From: Amylostereum areolatum
Taxonomy: Eukaryota; Basidiomycota; Agaricomycetes; Russulales; Stereaceae
Reading direction: 5' to 3'
Length of the DNA stretch: 64,000 bases
NCBI GenBank assembly: GCA_012932865.1
Contig: SAXG01000081.1
Span: 119,485 to 183,484, forward strand
A program made the position numbers and the translations under genes. This document shows, piece after piece, positions 1 through 10,251 of this stretch (positions are counted from its first letter, which is position 1; each line of letters begins with the position of its first letter). Below the pieces are notes generated by a model. That model was not told where the DNA came from. It worked only from the letters and a program-made list of their open reading frames with translations, and made no database searches.

Positions 1-172
1 TGAAACCCGGTTGCGAAACTGTTGCACTTGACGTGTCTTTGTGTTGTATCAGTGCCAGAGCCGCAGGAGCTTGCTTAGGCTGACTCTGTGACTCTGTGCC
101 ATGCTGAGAACCGGTGTTGCGACTCCCATCATGACGGGCTTTGATGATGTCGTCCGTGAGTCCAAAATCAAT

Positions 173-1393
173 CTACACTTTTATCAGACTCGGACACAGT
201 GAGGTGCGAGCATGATATGAACACACCAATGTGTATGAAGACACCGGGGTGTGCGCAGCCAAGAGGATGGCGTACTCGATACGATCCGCAAGCTTGAAAG
301 TTGGAGACCATGGCCGTGTCTCCGGCCAAACTGCTCTTTCGATCGTGTTCCAAGTGCAGTCGGGGCACGAGAAGCTGTCATCCTGGACAGAATGGGGAAG
401 AATAGAGAAATCCGGGTCCAGAGGTGCTCCTACAGCGTGGAACAGCTCCTGGAACCCCCGAATGTCGCGCTCCTTCAGCTTCCAGTTAAGTGAATCACCA
501 TATGAGAGCTGGTTGAGAAAGAAGTCGAGCTTGACAGCGCAGAAATGATTGTCATGCTCGGATGCACCAGTGGCAAGAGGACAGAGGATAACGCGTATGT
601 GTCTTTGGTGTACATCCTCGGTGATACGGCTGAGATGCTTGAGCTTTCCTGGACTGTTGCTGCTGATTGTGCTCCAGTCTGTGTGGGGGTCAAGGAACGG
701 GTATTGGAAGTCGAGGGTCTCGATGCGAACATCAGAGAGTGTGGTGTCCGTGCTCGCCCATTGTCGAAACATGAGAAGAACTGCATCAAGAAGTCTTCCT
801 GAAAGTGGTGCATCGGAAAAGAGATCAGCGAGCTTGCAGCTACGGATGCTGTTTCCCAAGTCAACATTCCATCCGAGCACCATGAATAATGATTTGACAC
901 TGGATGGGATATGTGAAAGGTACGTTGGTACACGATGGGGGATGCCAACAATCTCTGTGTCGAACCAGCGCTTTGCGGCGATCCACCGCTGCCGGCCACA
1001 GACGGAATCACGCATCTTGATCCAAAAAAACACACACCACAACGGTAGGAATCGATCTTGACCATCAACGAGCAGGTGTGATAGCGCGATGCTCCGACAC
1101 CCTCGTATCCACACTTCGGACTTCATTCCACTATCCAACTGTGATTGAAGCAGTGCAAGGGTCTGCTGAGGCGGAATTGGGATAGATAGAATGATTTGCG
1201 GTGATACATGGGTGGCCGGTTCGAACGAAAAAATCGTATCGAGTGTAGGAAGGAAGGAGATGATGTCAGGGTCAGGAGTGAGAGAGGGCAGATGGAGGTC
1301 AATAAGGTCCTGAATTGGAAGAGCGTCGTCAGGGATCAGTCTAGAGAAACGTTCCGGGATTGAGAGCGCCATTCTCTCTAGCGCACGTCGCAA
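173..1393 (-). CDS. Ulp1/C48-type cysteine protease domain protein
   Basis: A single 406-residue open frame. The C-terminal half carries the order expected of Ulp1/SENP-type (C48) proteases: His283 in an HFCAV stretch, Asp300 in YGDS, Gln337 and Cys343 in QDDSFSC. The N-terminal half has no recognised domain. Such proteases remove SUMO-like modifiers, but in basidiomycetes many lone Ulp1-type ORFs belong to DNA transposons, so this may be a transposon passenger or relic; no transposase is visible in the 172 bases to its left, where the window ends. The first ATG is followed closely by another (residue 8), and either could be used. The catalytic assignment is by motif only. Confidence 0.6.
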   Translation of the reverse strand: MRRALERMALSIPERFSRLIPDDALPIQDLIDLHLPSLTPDPDIISFLPTLDTIFSFEPATHVSPQIILSIPIPPQQTLALLQSQLDSGMKSEVWIRGCRSIALSHLLVDGQDRFLPLWCVFFWIKMRDSVCGRQRWIAAKRWFDTEIVGIPHRVPTYLSHIPSSVKSLFMVLGWNVDLGNSIRSCKLADLFSDAPLSGRLLDAVLLMFRQWASTDTTLSDVRIETLDFQYPFLDPHTDWSTISSNSPGKLKHLSRITEDVHQRHIRVILCPLATGASEHDNHFCAVKLDFFLNQLSYGDSLNWKLKERDIRGFQELFHAVGAPLDPDFSILPHSVQDDSFSCPDCTWNTIERAVWPETRPWSPTFKLADRIEYAILLAAHTPVSSYTLVCSYHARTSLCPSLIKV

Positions 1394-2218
1394 GATTCGA
1401 AGGTGGGGGGATAAAATCCAAGGTGGGGAGCCGAGTGAAAAAATCTTACCACTCTTTATAAACTGCAGTGGAGATTAGAGTGATGGTGTACTAAGTAAAT
1501 GAAACTCAGATATGCATGCTATTGTCTCTGCCCCGGTTGCGTTCATGCAAGTGGAGCCAAGCGGAGCCGGAGGATGAACTGCGCTACGAACGAACTTGAA
1601 CATGAACAATGGTCGTAACGCGTCACGCGCCTCCTCTGAACATCATTCGGGCCGAACTTTTGCCCCGTAACGCATAACGCAAAATCCGAACGAACTTATG
1701 GTCGAAAAACTACAGTACTGCGGATACCACGGGTTTGAGCCTTGAGGTTGAGCAGCAGAGTTTGAGTAACGAAAGCAGGGAGCCTGGAGTCGGAAGACGC
1801 ACCTGATGGTCCTGATCCCACTTGAGCACCTCCTTATCCTATAGCTCCTTCACCTTCACCGCATACACACGCCCGCTATCTTCCTCCATCTACGACTCCG
1901 AAACTCGCATGGTGCGGGCCAACCGCTGGCGCCGGGACTTCAAGTGTAGCTCGCACCAAGGGGAGCATCTTTTGGTCGCTATTTGAGGTGCGCTTGCAGG
2001 CTGGACGGGTGCGGCGAGAAACGAGGAGGATTGTGAAGTCTGGACATGTTGACATTAACAGAACTGCCGTCGCCGTTATCTTATCTTTTCGATCTTGGTA
2101 CTTCTCGGCAATGGCCGAATTTGACCATGGTCAAAATCGCCTCTGCCATACTAAAACCCACGCTGACGGACAGGATGCGTCCTACCCTCAGCCTCAACTC
2201 GCCAATCGAACCACAACC
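1394..2218. other. intergenic, no gene seen
   Basis: No convincing coding sequence. The last ~130 bases form the upstream region of ACR3 copy 1 and are similar to the upstream region of the inverted ACR3 copy near 34.2-34.3 kb. Confidence 0.5.
2120..2135. promoter_or_regulatory. Palindrome TTTGACCATGGTCAAA upstream of ACR3
   Basis: A perfect 16-bp palindrome 83 bases upstream of the inferred ACR3 start. The second ACR3 copy keeps the same arms (TTTGAC-N4-GTCAAA) at 34265-34280 although surrounding sequence differs. TGAC half-sites are typical of bZIP targets, and a bZIP gene lies next door. Regulator binding is inferred. Confidence 0.5.
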
Positions 2219-3782
2219 ATGGATAACGACAAAAGAACTCATGCAATCCGCCCACAGCAAGGCTTGACCCCGGCTATCCCGCTACTGCCTTTGACCCCAG
2301 ACTCTCCTGGCTGCCAGTGTCCCCGCCCTCGGACTTCCTCGAAGCGTACGCGCCACCTTCCGCGTATTATAGGCTGTAAAGTCTAACGAATAATCTCACT
2401 AGGCCTTTTTTCACGGCTGAGCCTCACTGACCGTCTCCTAACCCCCGCTATTCTTCTCTCCATGATCGTCGGCGTCCTCATTGGCGAGTTTGTCCCGGGC
2501 GTCCAAGCCGCGTTCGATACCGCGCGGTTTAGAGGCGTCTCCGCACGTACGTCTCCTCGTCGTGACCCTTGCTCCTGCATAAACTTACATCTTCCGTGAA
2601 GCAATCGCCATAGGTCTGCTCGTCATGATCTGGCCCATCCTCGCCAAAGTGCGCTACGAGGCCCTCCCAGTGCGCTTCTCCCGACGTATCCTCGCACCTC
2701 TCCTGCTCTCGCTCTTCCTCAACTGGATCGTTGGTCCCCTGCTGATGCTCGGACTCGCATGGGCTGCACTCCCCGATCTCCCCGCGTACCGCACCGGCGT
2801 CATCCTCGTCGGCCTCGCGCGGTGCATCGCGATGGTCATGGTGTGGACCGCGCTCGCGCGCGGGGACGCAGAACTCTGCGCCGTGCTTGTCGTCATCAAT
2901 TCCGTGCTACAGGTGGTTCTGTACGCGCCGCTCGCGGTGTTATTCGTGAATGTGATCGGTGGGGAGGGCGGAGGACTGAGGTTGGCGTACGGGGATGTCG
3001 CGATTTCGGTGCTCATCGTGCGTTTGGTTCTTTGTCAATCGGTGCGTTGGATGACGGGCGCGCGTACGGGATAGTATCTCGGAATCCCCCTCGTCGCGGG
3101 TGTCGCAACGCGGTACACCGTCCAGTGGCTCACGAGCAAGACGTTCCTCGAAGAGAAGTTCCTGCCCAAGTTCGGGCTTCTCTCCCTCCTCGGGCTGCTC
3201 TACACCATCCTCGTCATGTTCGGTGCGCATCCCCTCCAGCTCTATCTCCTACACTCACCTTACGATCGCACCCCCCGTCCGCGTAGCGTACCAGGGCCAC
3301 GCCATCATCCACAACCTCGGCCCCGTCTTCCGCACCGCCGTCCCGCTCGTCGCTTACTTCATTCTGATGTGGACCAGCGCGTTCTGGGGGGTTTACCGCC
3401 TCGGGAAGCGCGCAGGCGCGCAGGGCGGGGGAGGTGGCGGGTATGAAATGGCGGTGGTGCAGAGCTTCACTGCGGCGAGCAACAACTTTGTGGGTTCTTT
3501 CATTTTGATCAACGCGGGGCGTTAACGGTACTGAGGCGGACCTGGGCGCAGGAACTAGCTATCGCGGTCGCCATCGCGGTGTACGGCGTCGACTCAAAGC
3601 AGGCGCTCGCTGCGACGATAGGCCCGCTCGTGGAGGTGCCGGTGCTCCTCGCGTTGACGTGGGTCGCGCTCTATCTGCGAGAGAAGCTGGTGTGGGCGGA
3701 TGATGTCGACGACGACGCAGACGCCGCTGAGACTGACTCCGAGAAGAAAAAGGAGAAGGTCGACTTGGATGGAAAGTGTTGA
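2219..3782 (+). CDS. ACR3: Arsenite efflux transporter ACR3, copy 1
   Basis: ACR3-family plasma-membrane arsenite exporter. Inferred exons: 2219-2261, 2403-2546, 2602-3017, 3075-3222, 3287-3489, 3552-3782. Family signatures are the PIAIGLLVM / [10 protein letters not shown] segment, the GLARCIAMV and LVVINSVLQ segments with the conserved Cys, the [10 protein letters not shown] segment, and FTAASNNF joined over the last intron to [10 protein letters not shown], followed by [18 protein letters not shown]. The protein is hydrophobic throughout, as expected for a 10-TM carrier, and ends in a short acidic/lysine-rich tail. The start ATG is chosen because exon 1 joins in frame as QQ|GLFSRL and the other copy has the same join (MDPK...LQQ|GLFS). 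The first intron would start with GC, not GT (the second copy has GT). A bZIP gene follows on the same strand. Confidence 0.88.
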
Positions 3783-3922
3783 GACTTTTGTTGGACGTGG
3801 AAGATTGAATTGAGGAGGTGTATATCATTGTGCTTTTCCGTGCGCCTTATCCTCATAATGAAGAGTTCGACTGCAGAGGGCGGGCAAGCGTGGGAAAGGC
3901 GTCTGATTTTGATTTCGACGCT

Positions 3923-3932
3923 CGAATTTGAC
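3923..3932 (+). promoter_or_regulatory. CGAATTTGAC block upstream of bZIP gene
   Basis: The 10-mer CGAATTTGAC lies about 120 bases upstream of the bZIP start. The same 10-mer forms the left half of the palindrome site upstream of ACR3 copy 1. It is also kept upstream of the bZIP copy at 25534-25543. It may be a shared regulatory half-site; this is inference. Confidence 0.35.
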
Positions 3933-4048
3933 GCGGTCCCCTGCATGTCTCTCGTATTCGCATAGCTCGCTACGATCAGCATCATCTCTCACGATACCCA
4001 CCCAACACCAGCCTCTTTATCCCGCCAATCCACACCCAAACACTACCA

Positions 4049-4770
4049 ATGCCCCGAGGGCGCAAAAAAGACCTCACGACCCCACCCTCCCGCGCGCTCG
4101 CTCACCAACGCAACTACCGCGCCCGACGGGCCCAATACGTCGCCGATCTGGAAACGCGATGCCGGACCGCGGAGGAGGAGGTCGTGCGGCTGCGTGCGGA
4201 GCTCGCGCACGCAAGAGGCGAAACGGCTGGGGGCGACGAAGGTGGAAAAGAGGAGGAACGCGCGCGCGCGGAGCTGGTGAGTTTATGGTCGGACTGGGAT
4301 GCTGATTGAAGGCTCGAAGTGCTGATTGGGGTGTTTGTATGCGGGGGTTGGGTCGGGTGTGTATAGGATGTGATGTGTAGGGAACTGGTAAGACATCTGG
4401 CGACGACGACGGCGGCGGTGGAGCGCTTTCAGACGCGAGTGGGTGGCGGAGGACAGTCGCGGGCGAGGTAAGTTTCGTTTCTTTCGTCGGGTCGGGCATG
4501 CTCGTCGCTCGAGCATAATTAACGTACGGTAATCTCCACAGGGATGAAGCCCCGACCGCGTCTTCGCCGCCGCCTTCCACGTCCAACACGTCCAACCTCG
4601 ATCTCCTCGTCACCGCCATCCTCTCCACATCACCTCCTGCCGCGCGCAGTGATCCACGCGCACTCCAGGAAGACGCCTCGTCTGCCGCGGGTGAGGACGA
4701 GGAAATGGATCCGTCGGATGCACGCTGTTGTGGCGGGTTTTTGGATTGCAGGGATCTCGTCGTGGGTTGA
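4049..4770 (+). CDS. bZIP transcription factor with Cys-rich tail, copy 1
   Basis: Exons 4049-4276, 4367-4469, 4542-4770. The N-terminus holds a compact basic region (RNYRARRAQY, about residues 24-33) running directly into a heptad segment (LETRCRTAEEEVVRLRAELA), the standard layout of a DNA-binding bZIP. Exon 2 continues the helix (CRELVRHLATTTAAVERF). After an Ala/Ser/Pro/acidic linker, the C-terminus ends with DARCCGGFLDCRDL, a Cys cluster that is identical up to FLDCR in the second copy. It follows ACR3 on the same strand with about 270 bases between stop and start. The pairing resembles S. cerevisiae ARR1 (Yap8 bZIP) beside ARR3, so an arsenic-responsive regulator is a reasonable inference; the cysteines could sense As(III). 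Confidence 0.75.
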
Positions 4771-6595
4771 GTCCAACACATTGCGCACTCAGGCTCTCTG
4801 AGAACCCATCGCTGTCAGCGTCCTCTCATACGCCCGTAACTTCGGGTATTTGGTGCAGTTTCCAAGCGGCGGTACAAGGGGGCTGATGTCAACATACACA
4901 ATGTTCACTGACAGGCGACAGGGGTCGTCAAGTCGGGGGGACAGAACTGGCCGTCGGGCGCTGGTTTGTATGCTCATACTTACACGCCATATACACCGAG
5001 TATCGTTCACACCTCTTGTCTCGATGTCCTTCACCTTCTCCCCGTCTGCGACCCAGACCTCTTTCGACCCTCCTGATACCGCGCCGCAAGCTCGGTTTCC
5101 GCCTGCGCTCTGCTCTCCATGCTCCCCGCGTCGTACGCGTCGCGGCCGGCATTCTTTCCATCCTCACGACGTGGAGAGATGTCCTCGGCGTGAGTGTTTA
5201 CGCCCGATGCGGTGGGCGATTCGTCGACGAGGTTGGGTTGGGTAGATGCGCTCGAGCGGAAGCCGCCCGAGGAGGTAGCTGTGTGCGCGCGTTTGTGCGT
5301 GTGAAGAAACAGTATGGAGAAACGTACTGTCGTCTGGAGGCGGGTAGTTCCCCGTCGTATGATCCGAGGTCGAGGTCGAGGTCTTCGAGAACCGAGGGTC
5401 GGTGTCGGGTGCGGCTAATGATAGAATACATTACCGATCAATGGCGGCGAGGCGGGAATGAAAGAGGGTGCGTACTGCTATTCAAAAAGGATTTTTTGAA
5501 TCCTGAGTTGGCGCATTCGTCGCTCATGGTTTTGAGTTGGATTTCTGGACGTGCTTTAGGTTTGGGAGGCGTTTATATACGTACGAGGGTGAGGAAATTG
5601 GAGTGAGGGGGTGAGCTCAGAGTATGATGTCATTGGCAAGCCCATAAGTTACTTATGTCAGCCCGAGTCAGGTGATCTGGGGGACGCGCCAATGCGCCGA
5701 TCCCCACGTCCTCATTTTACTTCTTACACCTCCTACTTACCTTCCTCTCGTGTAACCTTCATGCGACGCAGAGGGTTCTCCGTAAGTACAGGGCGCGAAG
5801 TACACTTGGGCCTGGCAAGCAGCCACAATCATCTTATCCGCTTAGTAGCCCGCGCTCAAGTTCAACCCATCGTCAGGTAACCCAGGTTCGAACTTCGAGT
5901 CCATCCTTCGATCATCTCCTCTCAATTTACGGGAGTACTTAGTACGACGCACATGGGATCAGGTCGGTCCTCGGCTGTCTGTCCATCTCAGTACCCCCAT
6001 GGTTTTCAACTCCTCTCTGCTCTGCTTCGAGCTCACGACCTTGCGACAGTGTTTGCGTGTGCGGGCAACGTCCTGGCGCGGTTGAAGCGCAGGTGGTGCG
6101 CGCAAGTGCGTCGCATACCTACCTCAGTACGATGTCCCCGAGTTTGACTTCTGAGAGTGCCCAGACCCACTAGATGTAGATCGACACGGCAGCGTGTGGA
6201 CCACGGCCCAACAGCAATGCCACGATGAGGTCCGCATTACACCACATACACCACATATGCACTGCCCAACGAACCCAATGGCGACAACTTTGATGCCAAA
6301 GGGCATCTCCCTCAAGCTTCTTCAAGCCCCCCCTCGACCGATTATGTAGGCGAACTTCTTTGCACATGCTCCCGTCGGCGCTGGCGCACTGATCCGTGAA
6401 ACGCAAAGGAACCGCAGGGTGCATGGGAAAGCCGGACAGTCGTCGGAAGAAGTTCAACCGACCCCAATCCATTACTTATAAACCTCATCATATCATGATT
6501 TACGCCCATACACGCCGTGTGCCCCCTTCAGCGCAACATACCCTCGAACAGCCCCCTGTGCGCATTGTGTTCTGTTTGGGGCGCATTGTCCGCGG
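4771..6595. other. intergenic, no gene seen
   Basis: The first ~90 bases still align with the inverted copy downstream of the second bZIP gene. Beyond that I see no supported coding region. Confidence 0.4.
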
Positions 6596-8048
6596 ATGGG
6601 CCTCGATGGCCCTGTGAAGCTCAAAAGTGCGTATCCGCGTCTGGTCTCGTGGACAATGGGGCTGAGAGACCGCGCCGTAGTCACGGAGTCGGTGTGCGGG
6701 TTCGTGGCGATAGGCGCGACCGGGTCGAGGCTGTGGATCCGGAGGGAACGGTTCTGGTGGGACGACGCGTGGGCGGCGTTCTCGATGCTCAAGTGAGTGC
6801 GCTTTTTTGCTATTTTCATCCTGTGCTCTTTGGTGCACTCGCCGGGGAGAGGATGTTCAGCCGTTGCTCCCGTTGTCATGCTCGGGGGAAGTTGACGGGC
6901 CTGATCGATTGCCTGCAGTCTCTTCGTGCAAATCGCCGGCGTATTCATGCATGTCGACGATCCACGTGAGTCCTTCCTCTCCGCCGCCCCGTTCAATTGC
7001 CAACGCCCTCTCGACCCCCCCTCCGCGCAGATGATCTCTCCAAACTCAACCGCGTCGCGGCGTACTACCTGATCGCGACCACGTTCTACGCCATCATCTG
7101 GTCTGCGCGTCTCTCCATCTTGTTCTCCATCCTGCGCATCGACCCGGACCAGCACTGGCGTCGCCGTCTCAAGTTCATCGCCGCGCTCTTCGTCGCCGCT
7201 CTCCTCTTCTTTCCTCGCGCAGCTCCTCTGGGTCTGCGAGCGCCAGCCGCACTGGAAGGACCGTCCGAGCCCGCAGTGCCCGCTCACCATGGACGTCGCC
7301 ATCTGTCAGCTGGTTTGTGAGTGCCTACACTCTTCTTCTGCGCGATGCGCGATATTGATTCGCCCCCACGTCGCCAGCCGACGTCATAGCGGACCTCCTT
7401 CTTATAACGCTTCCCCTGCGCCTCATCCGTTCCATCCGCGAGACCGCCCTCCGCCGACGTCTTATCGTCATTTTTTCCACGAGCAGTACGCCGCCCCCCT
7501 CTCTAGCACCTCCATACCCAACCCGCTGACTCCCACAACACCACCCAGTCGTCACCACAATCGTCTCTCTCGTGCACGCCTCCTTCATCCTCACCACCGG
7601 CGGCATCGACGTCGTCCTCGCCGCCTTCGTCGAAGACTGCATGTCGCTCACCGTCGCAAACCTCCCCGTCGTCGCCACCGCGCTCCTCCGCCTCCTCCCG
7701 GCCCGCACCTCTCGATCCCTCGACGCCCTCTCCGACGACACCACCCACGCCAACCGCACGCACATGTCCACGTTCCGCTTCCGGCCATTCTCCCTCTCTC
7801 TGCGCACCATCGGCGGCGACGCACAGTCCAGGTTTGCCATGCTGTCAAGGGCGCCGGCCAGGATCGCGGCGACGGCGGGTCCGACGCAGAGCGCGATGTC
7901 GTGGGAGACGGAGCCGGCGCGGTTGGATGTGAAGGCTCCCGCCGTGTCCGAGAGCGCTGAGAACGAGCTCGAGCGCCCGTTCAGCGCGCGCGCGTCGAAA
8001 GCGCGCGCGGCGGCGGGCGACGACGGCTCTGGGATCGACATGGGATGA
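6596..8048 (+). pseudogene. Fungal rhodopsin-like 7TM protein, copy A (frameshifted)
   Basis: Exons by comparison with the downstream paralogue: 6596-6626, 6681-6792, 6919-6965, 7031-7316, 7378-7485, 7549-8048. The product matches the fungal rhodopsin-like integral membrane family: WWDDAWA, then NRVAAYYLIATTFYAIIWSARLSILFS, an AVICQLV-like segment (here DVAICQLV), SDVIADLLLITLPLRL and VEDCMSLTVANLPVVAT. In exon 4, near 7208-7214, one extra T (TTCTTTCC where the paralogue reads TTTTTCC) shifts the frame, so the LAQLLWVCE segment and later exons are lost from the first frame. Splice sites and downstream exons remain good, so either a recent pseudogene or a sequencing error. No function beyond a membrane role can be given. 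Confidence 0.7.
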
Positions 8049-10251
8049 ACACGCGATATATGTTCAGGAATCGGGATACACGCGCCGAAGGACATGCGCG
8101 ATCGTTGGACGTCTGTTTCGCCTATGCGCCTTTCGGGCGGACCGCGGCGGGGGAATCTGTAGGACTACGATGATGGGCGTCGCTGTGGACCCCCGGAGAG
8201 GTGCGTCGAGCGCGATTCGAGCATGCTCCCCTACTGACCGTCCTCGTCGCAGACGCATGTACCATATATCCAGGAAAACGGGACGGACCCCCGTCCTGGC
8301 GGTCTCGCCGTGGCACATGTTGTCGTGTTCGCCGTCCTGCACCGTTCTGTATCGCTTTGATTCACACTGTGAACATGTGAGCTCTTGCGGTCTATTGATT
8401 GCGCGACCACACGGTCGGCCCACTCCATCTCGAAACACTAGTACGAGAACATACAGATGATATTCTCCAGTTCGACATGTGTCGTCGTCCATGAATGTGA
8501 CATGTCCCAGAGGATCGTTTCAGGGAATCCGTCGCGGTCGTCTGAGAACGGCAACGTCGTGGCGGTATTCAGTTCATGAGCAGCGGATTGAGGAGGCGTC
8601 GACGCCTTTCGCAAGGTGGGGCGTTCTCATCATCATTGGCCTTGCATTCTCACCGACCCAAGGGCGTGTACACCCATCATCGTGGACCTGTATCGTATGT
8701 ACACACTGCATGATCCCGCTCTATGTAAGTATAGGTGTTTTTGACACAACTCAATCAATGGTAGGAGTCCTTACAACCTGAGGGAACAACCTCCTGACCT
8801 CGTCCAGGTCGAACGAAGCCTCGTTCGTCCCAGACCGTCCATCTGCAACACGGAGAACAGGATCCGGGATCGCGCGCGACCTCGTCCGCACTGGTGCTTC
8901 CACCCACATCTCATCCTTGAGTATCACACGTGGCTCGTGGTTGTGGTCGCGGAAATCGATGCAATACGTGCCGTGTGGCCTATTCGCGCAGGTGGATTAC
9001 TGCAGAATGGGACTGCGAACGAATGCCACGATAAGAATGAGGACATTGGCAGGGAAAGATGGGGCGGGTTCCTGGATTCATCCCACTTGGTCGATCGAGC
9101 GGGTGCCTACGTTGATTGATTCGACGAAGAACGTCCGAGGACCTCCGTAAGTTAAGATGCATTCTCCCAGCGCTGTGCGGGGATAAGATCTTGCATGCGC
9201 TTTTGGTGGCCCAGTCCTGAAGCATTGAAGCTTGAAGGGTAGAATGCGGCGAAATGGACTGCTGCAAGTCGTGCATTCCAGGATCCGGCGCGTTCCATCT
9301 CCTACCCACGTGGCAACGAGTAATGCAAATCTCGTTCACCACAGAATGCGCCGTGCAGAACATAGCCCCAAGTACTAGATGTGTAGGCCGACCACAGCGG
9401 AGTGCATACTTACATCACTCACCTCCTGTGAGCCGCCGAGCCACGAACTGAATGGGCTTCCTTACCAGGCAAGAGAAAATTGGGCGCGGCGTTTCTCCGA
9501 TGTGACAGATACATCATCATGGGACTGCAGAAATTTGGCAAGGGAGGGTGCGCGTGGTGGATATCACGCGTACAGTAGCCATTCCAAGGACGAAAAGCAG
9601 AGATGGAGAGGCTCGAAGAGCTTGCAAGGACCGGGCTTGGAGATCGTGTCAGAGAAGTTGGACAGATGCGATGCGATGCGATCGTAAAAGCGACAAGTCG
9701 CGAGCGGAGGATGTGGGAGTCGTCGAGCCTTGGTGTGGGGAGGGGGCGCAATGAGTATCAGATGACACGACACAAGGCCTGGGAGTGGAAGCGTGAAAAG
9801 CTTGTTTGAAGCTCGCATCCTGATGCACCCCTGTCCGAACTCCAAGTACCGCCGGCGGAGCAAAAAGATCAAACCTGGGACGACGAAAAGCCGCAGAGTT
9901 GGAAAGAGAGGGCACAGAGAAAGCGACGAGCGAGTCGGAGGTCGACGGCGTTCTGCATCGATGACCTGATCGGACGGAGAGGGAAGCGCTGAGGACGGGA
10001 AAATGGAATATCGCGGGGTTATCTTATCTTATTTTAGATCCCGCTGAGGTAATCCAAGGTAAATAGGTCACCGGGAGATTGGCGCCCCCCTGCTCCCTGC
10101 CCCGCGTCCGCGCGACAAAACCCGGATTGCCAATCGAAAATGGACCGTCCTCATCAACAACCCTTTTCTCTCCCCCCGTCCCCGCCCGCCCATCCTCAGT
10201 TCCGCTTTTTCACCCGCTCGCTCGCAGAGCGCGAGCTCGTTTCTTCTCCCG
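8049..10251. other. intergenic, no gene seen
   Basis: About 2.2 kb between the two rhodopsin-like genes without a supported gene. The ~100 bases before each paralogue's start are not obviously alike, apart from the start region itself. Confidence 0.4.

Larger units (their letters stand above)
2086..4860 (+). repeat. Left arm of inverted ACR3-bZIP duplication
   Basis: This segment, containing an ACR3 gene, a bZIP gene and their promoters, is repeated in inverted orientation at about 24.59-34.35 kb. Coding exons, intron positions, promoter blocks and even the region 3' of the bZIP gene align. Introns and some spacers have diverged clearly, so the duplication is not very recent. The arms are separated by about 20 kb of unrelated genes. 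Confidence 0.85.

Noticed and set aside
7325..8095. 256-residue minus-strand open frame
   Set aside because: Antisense shadow of rhodopsin-like copy A exons.
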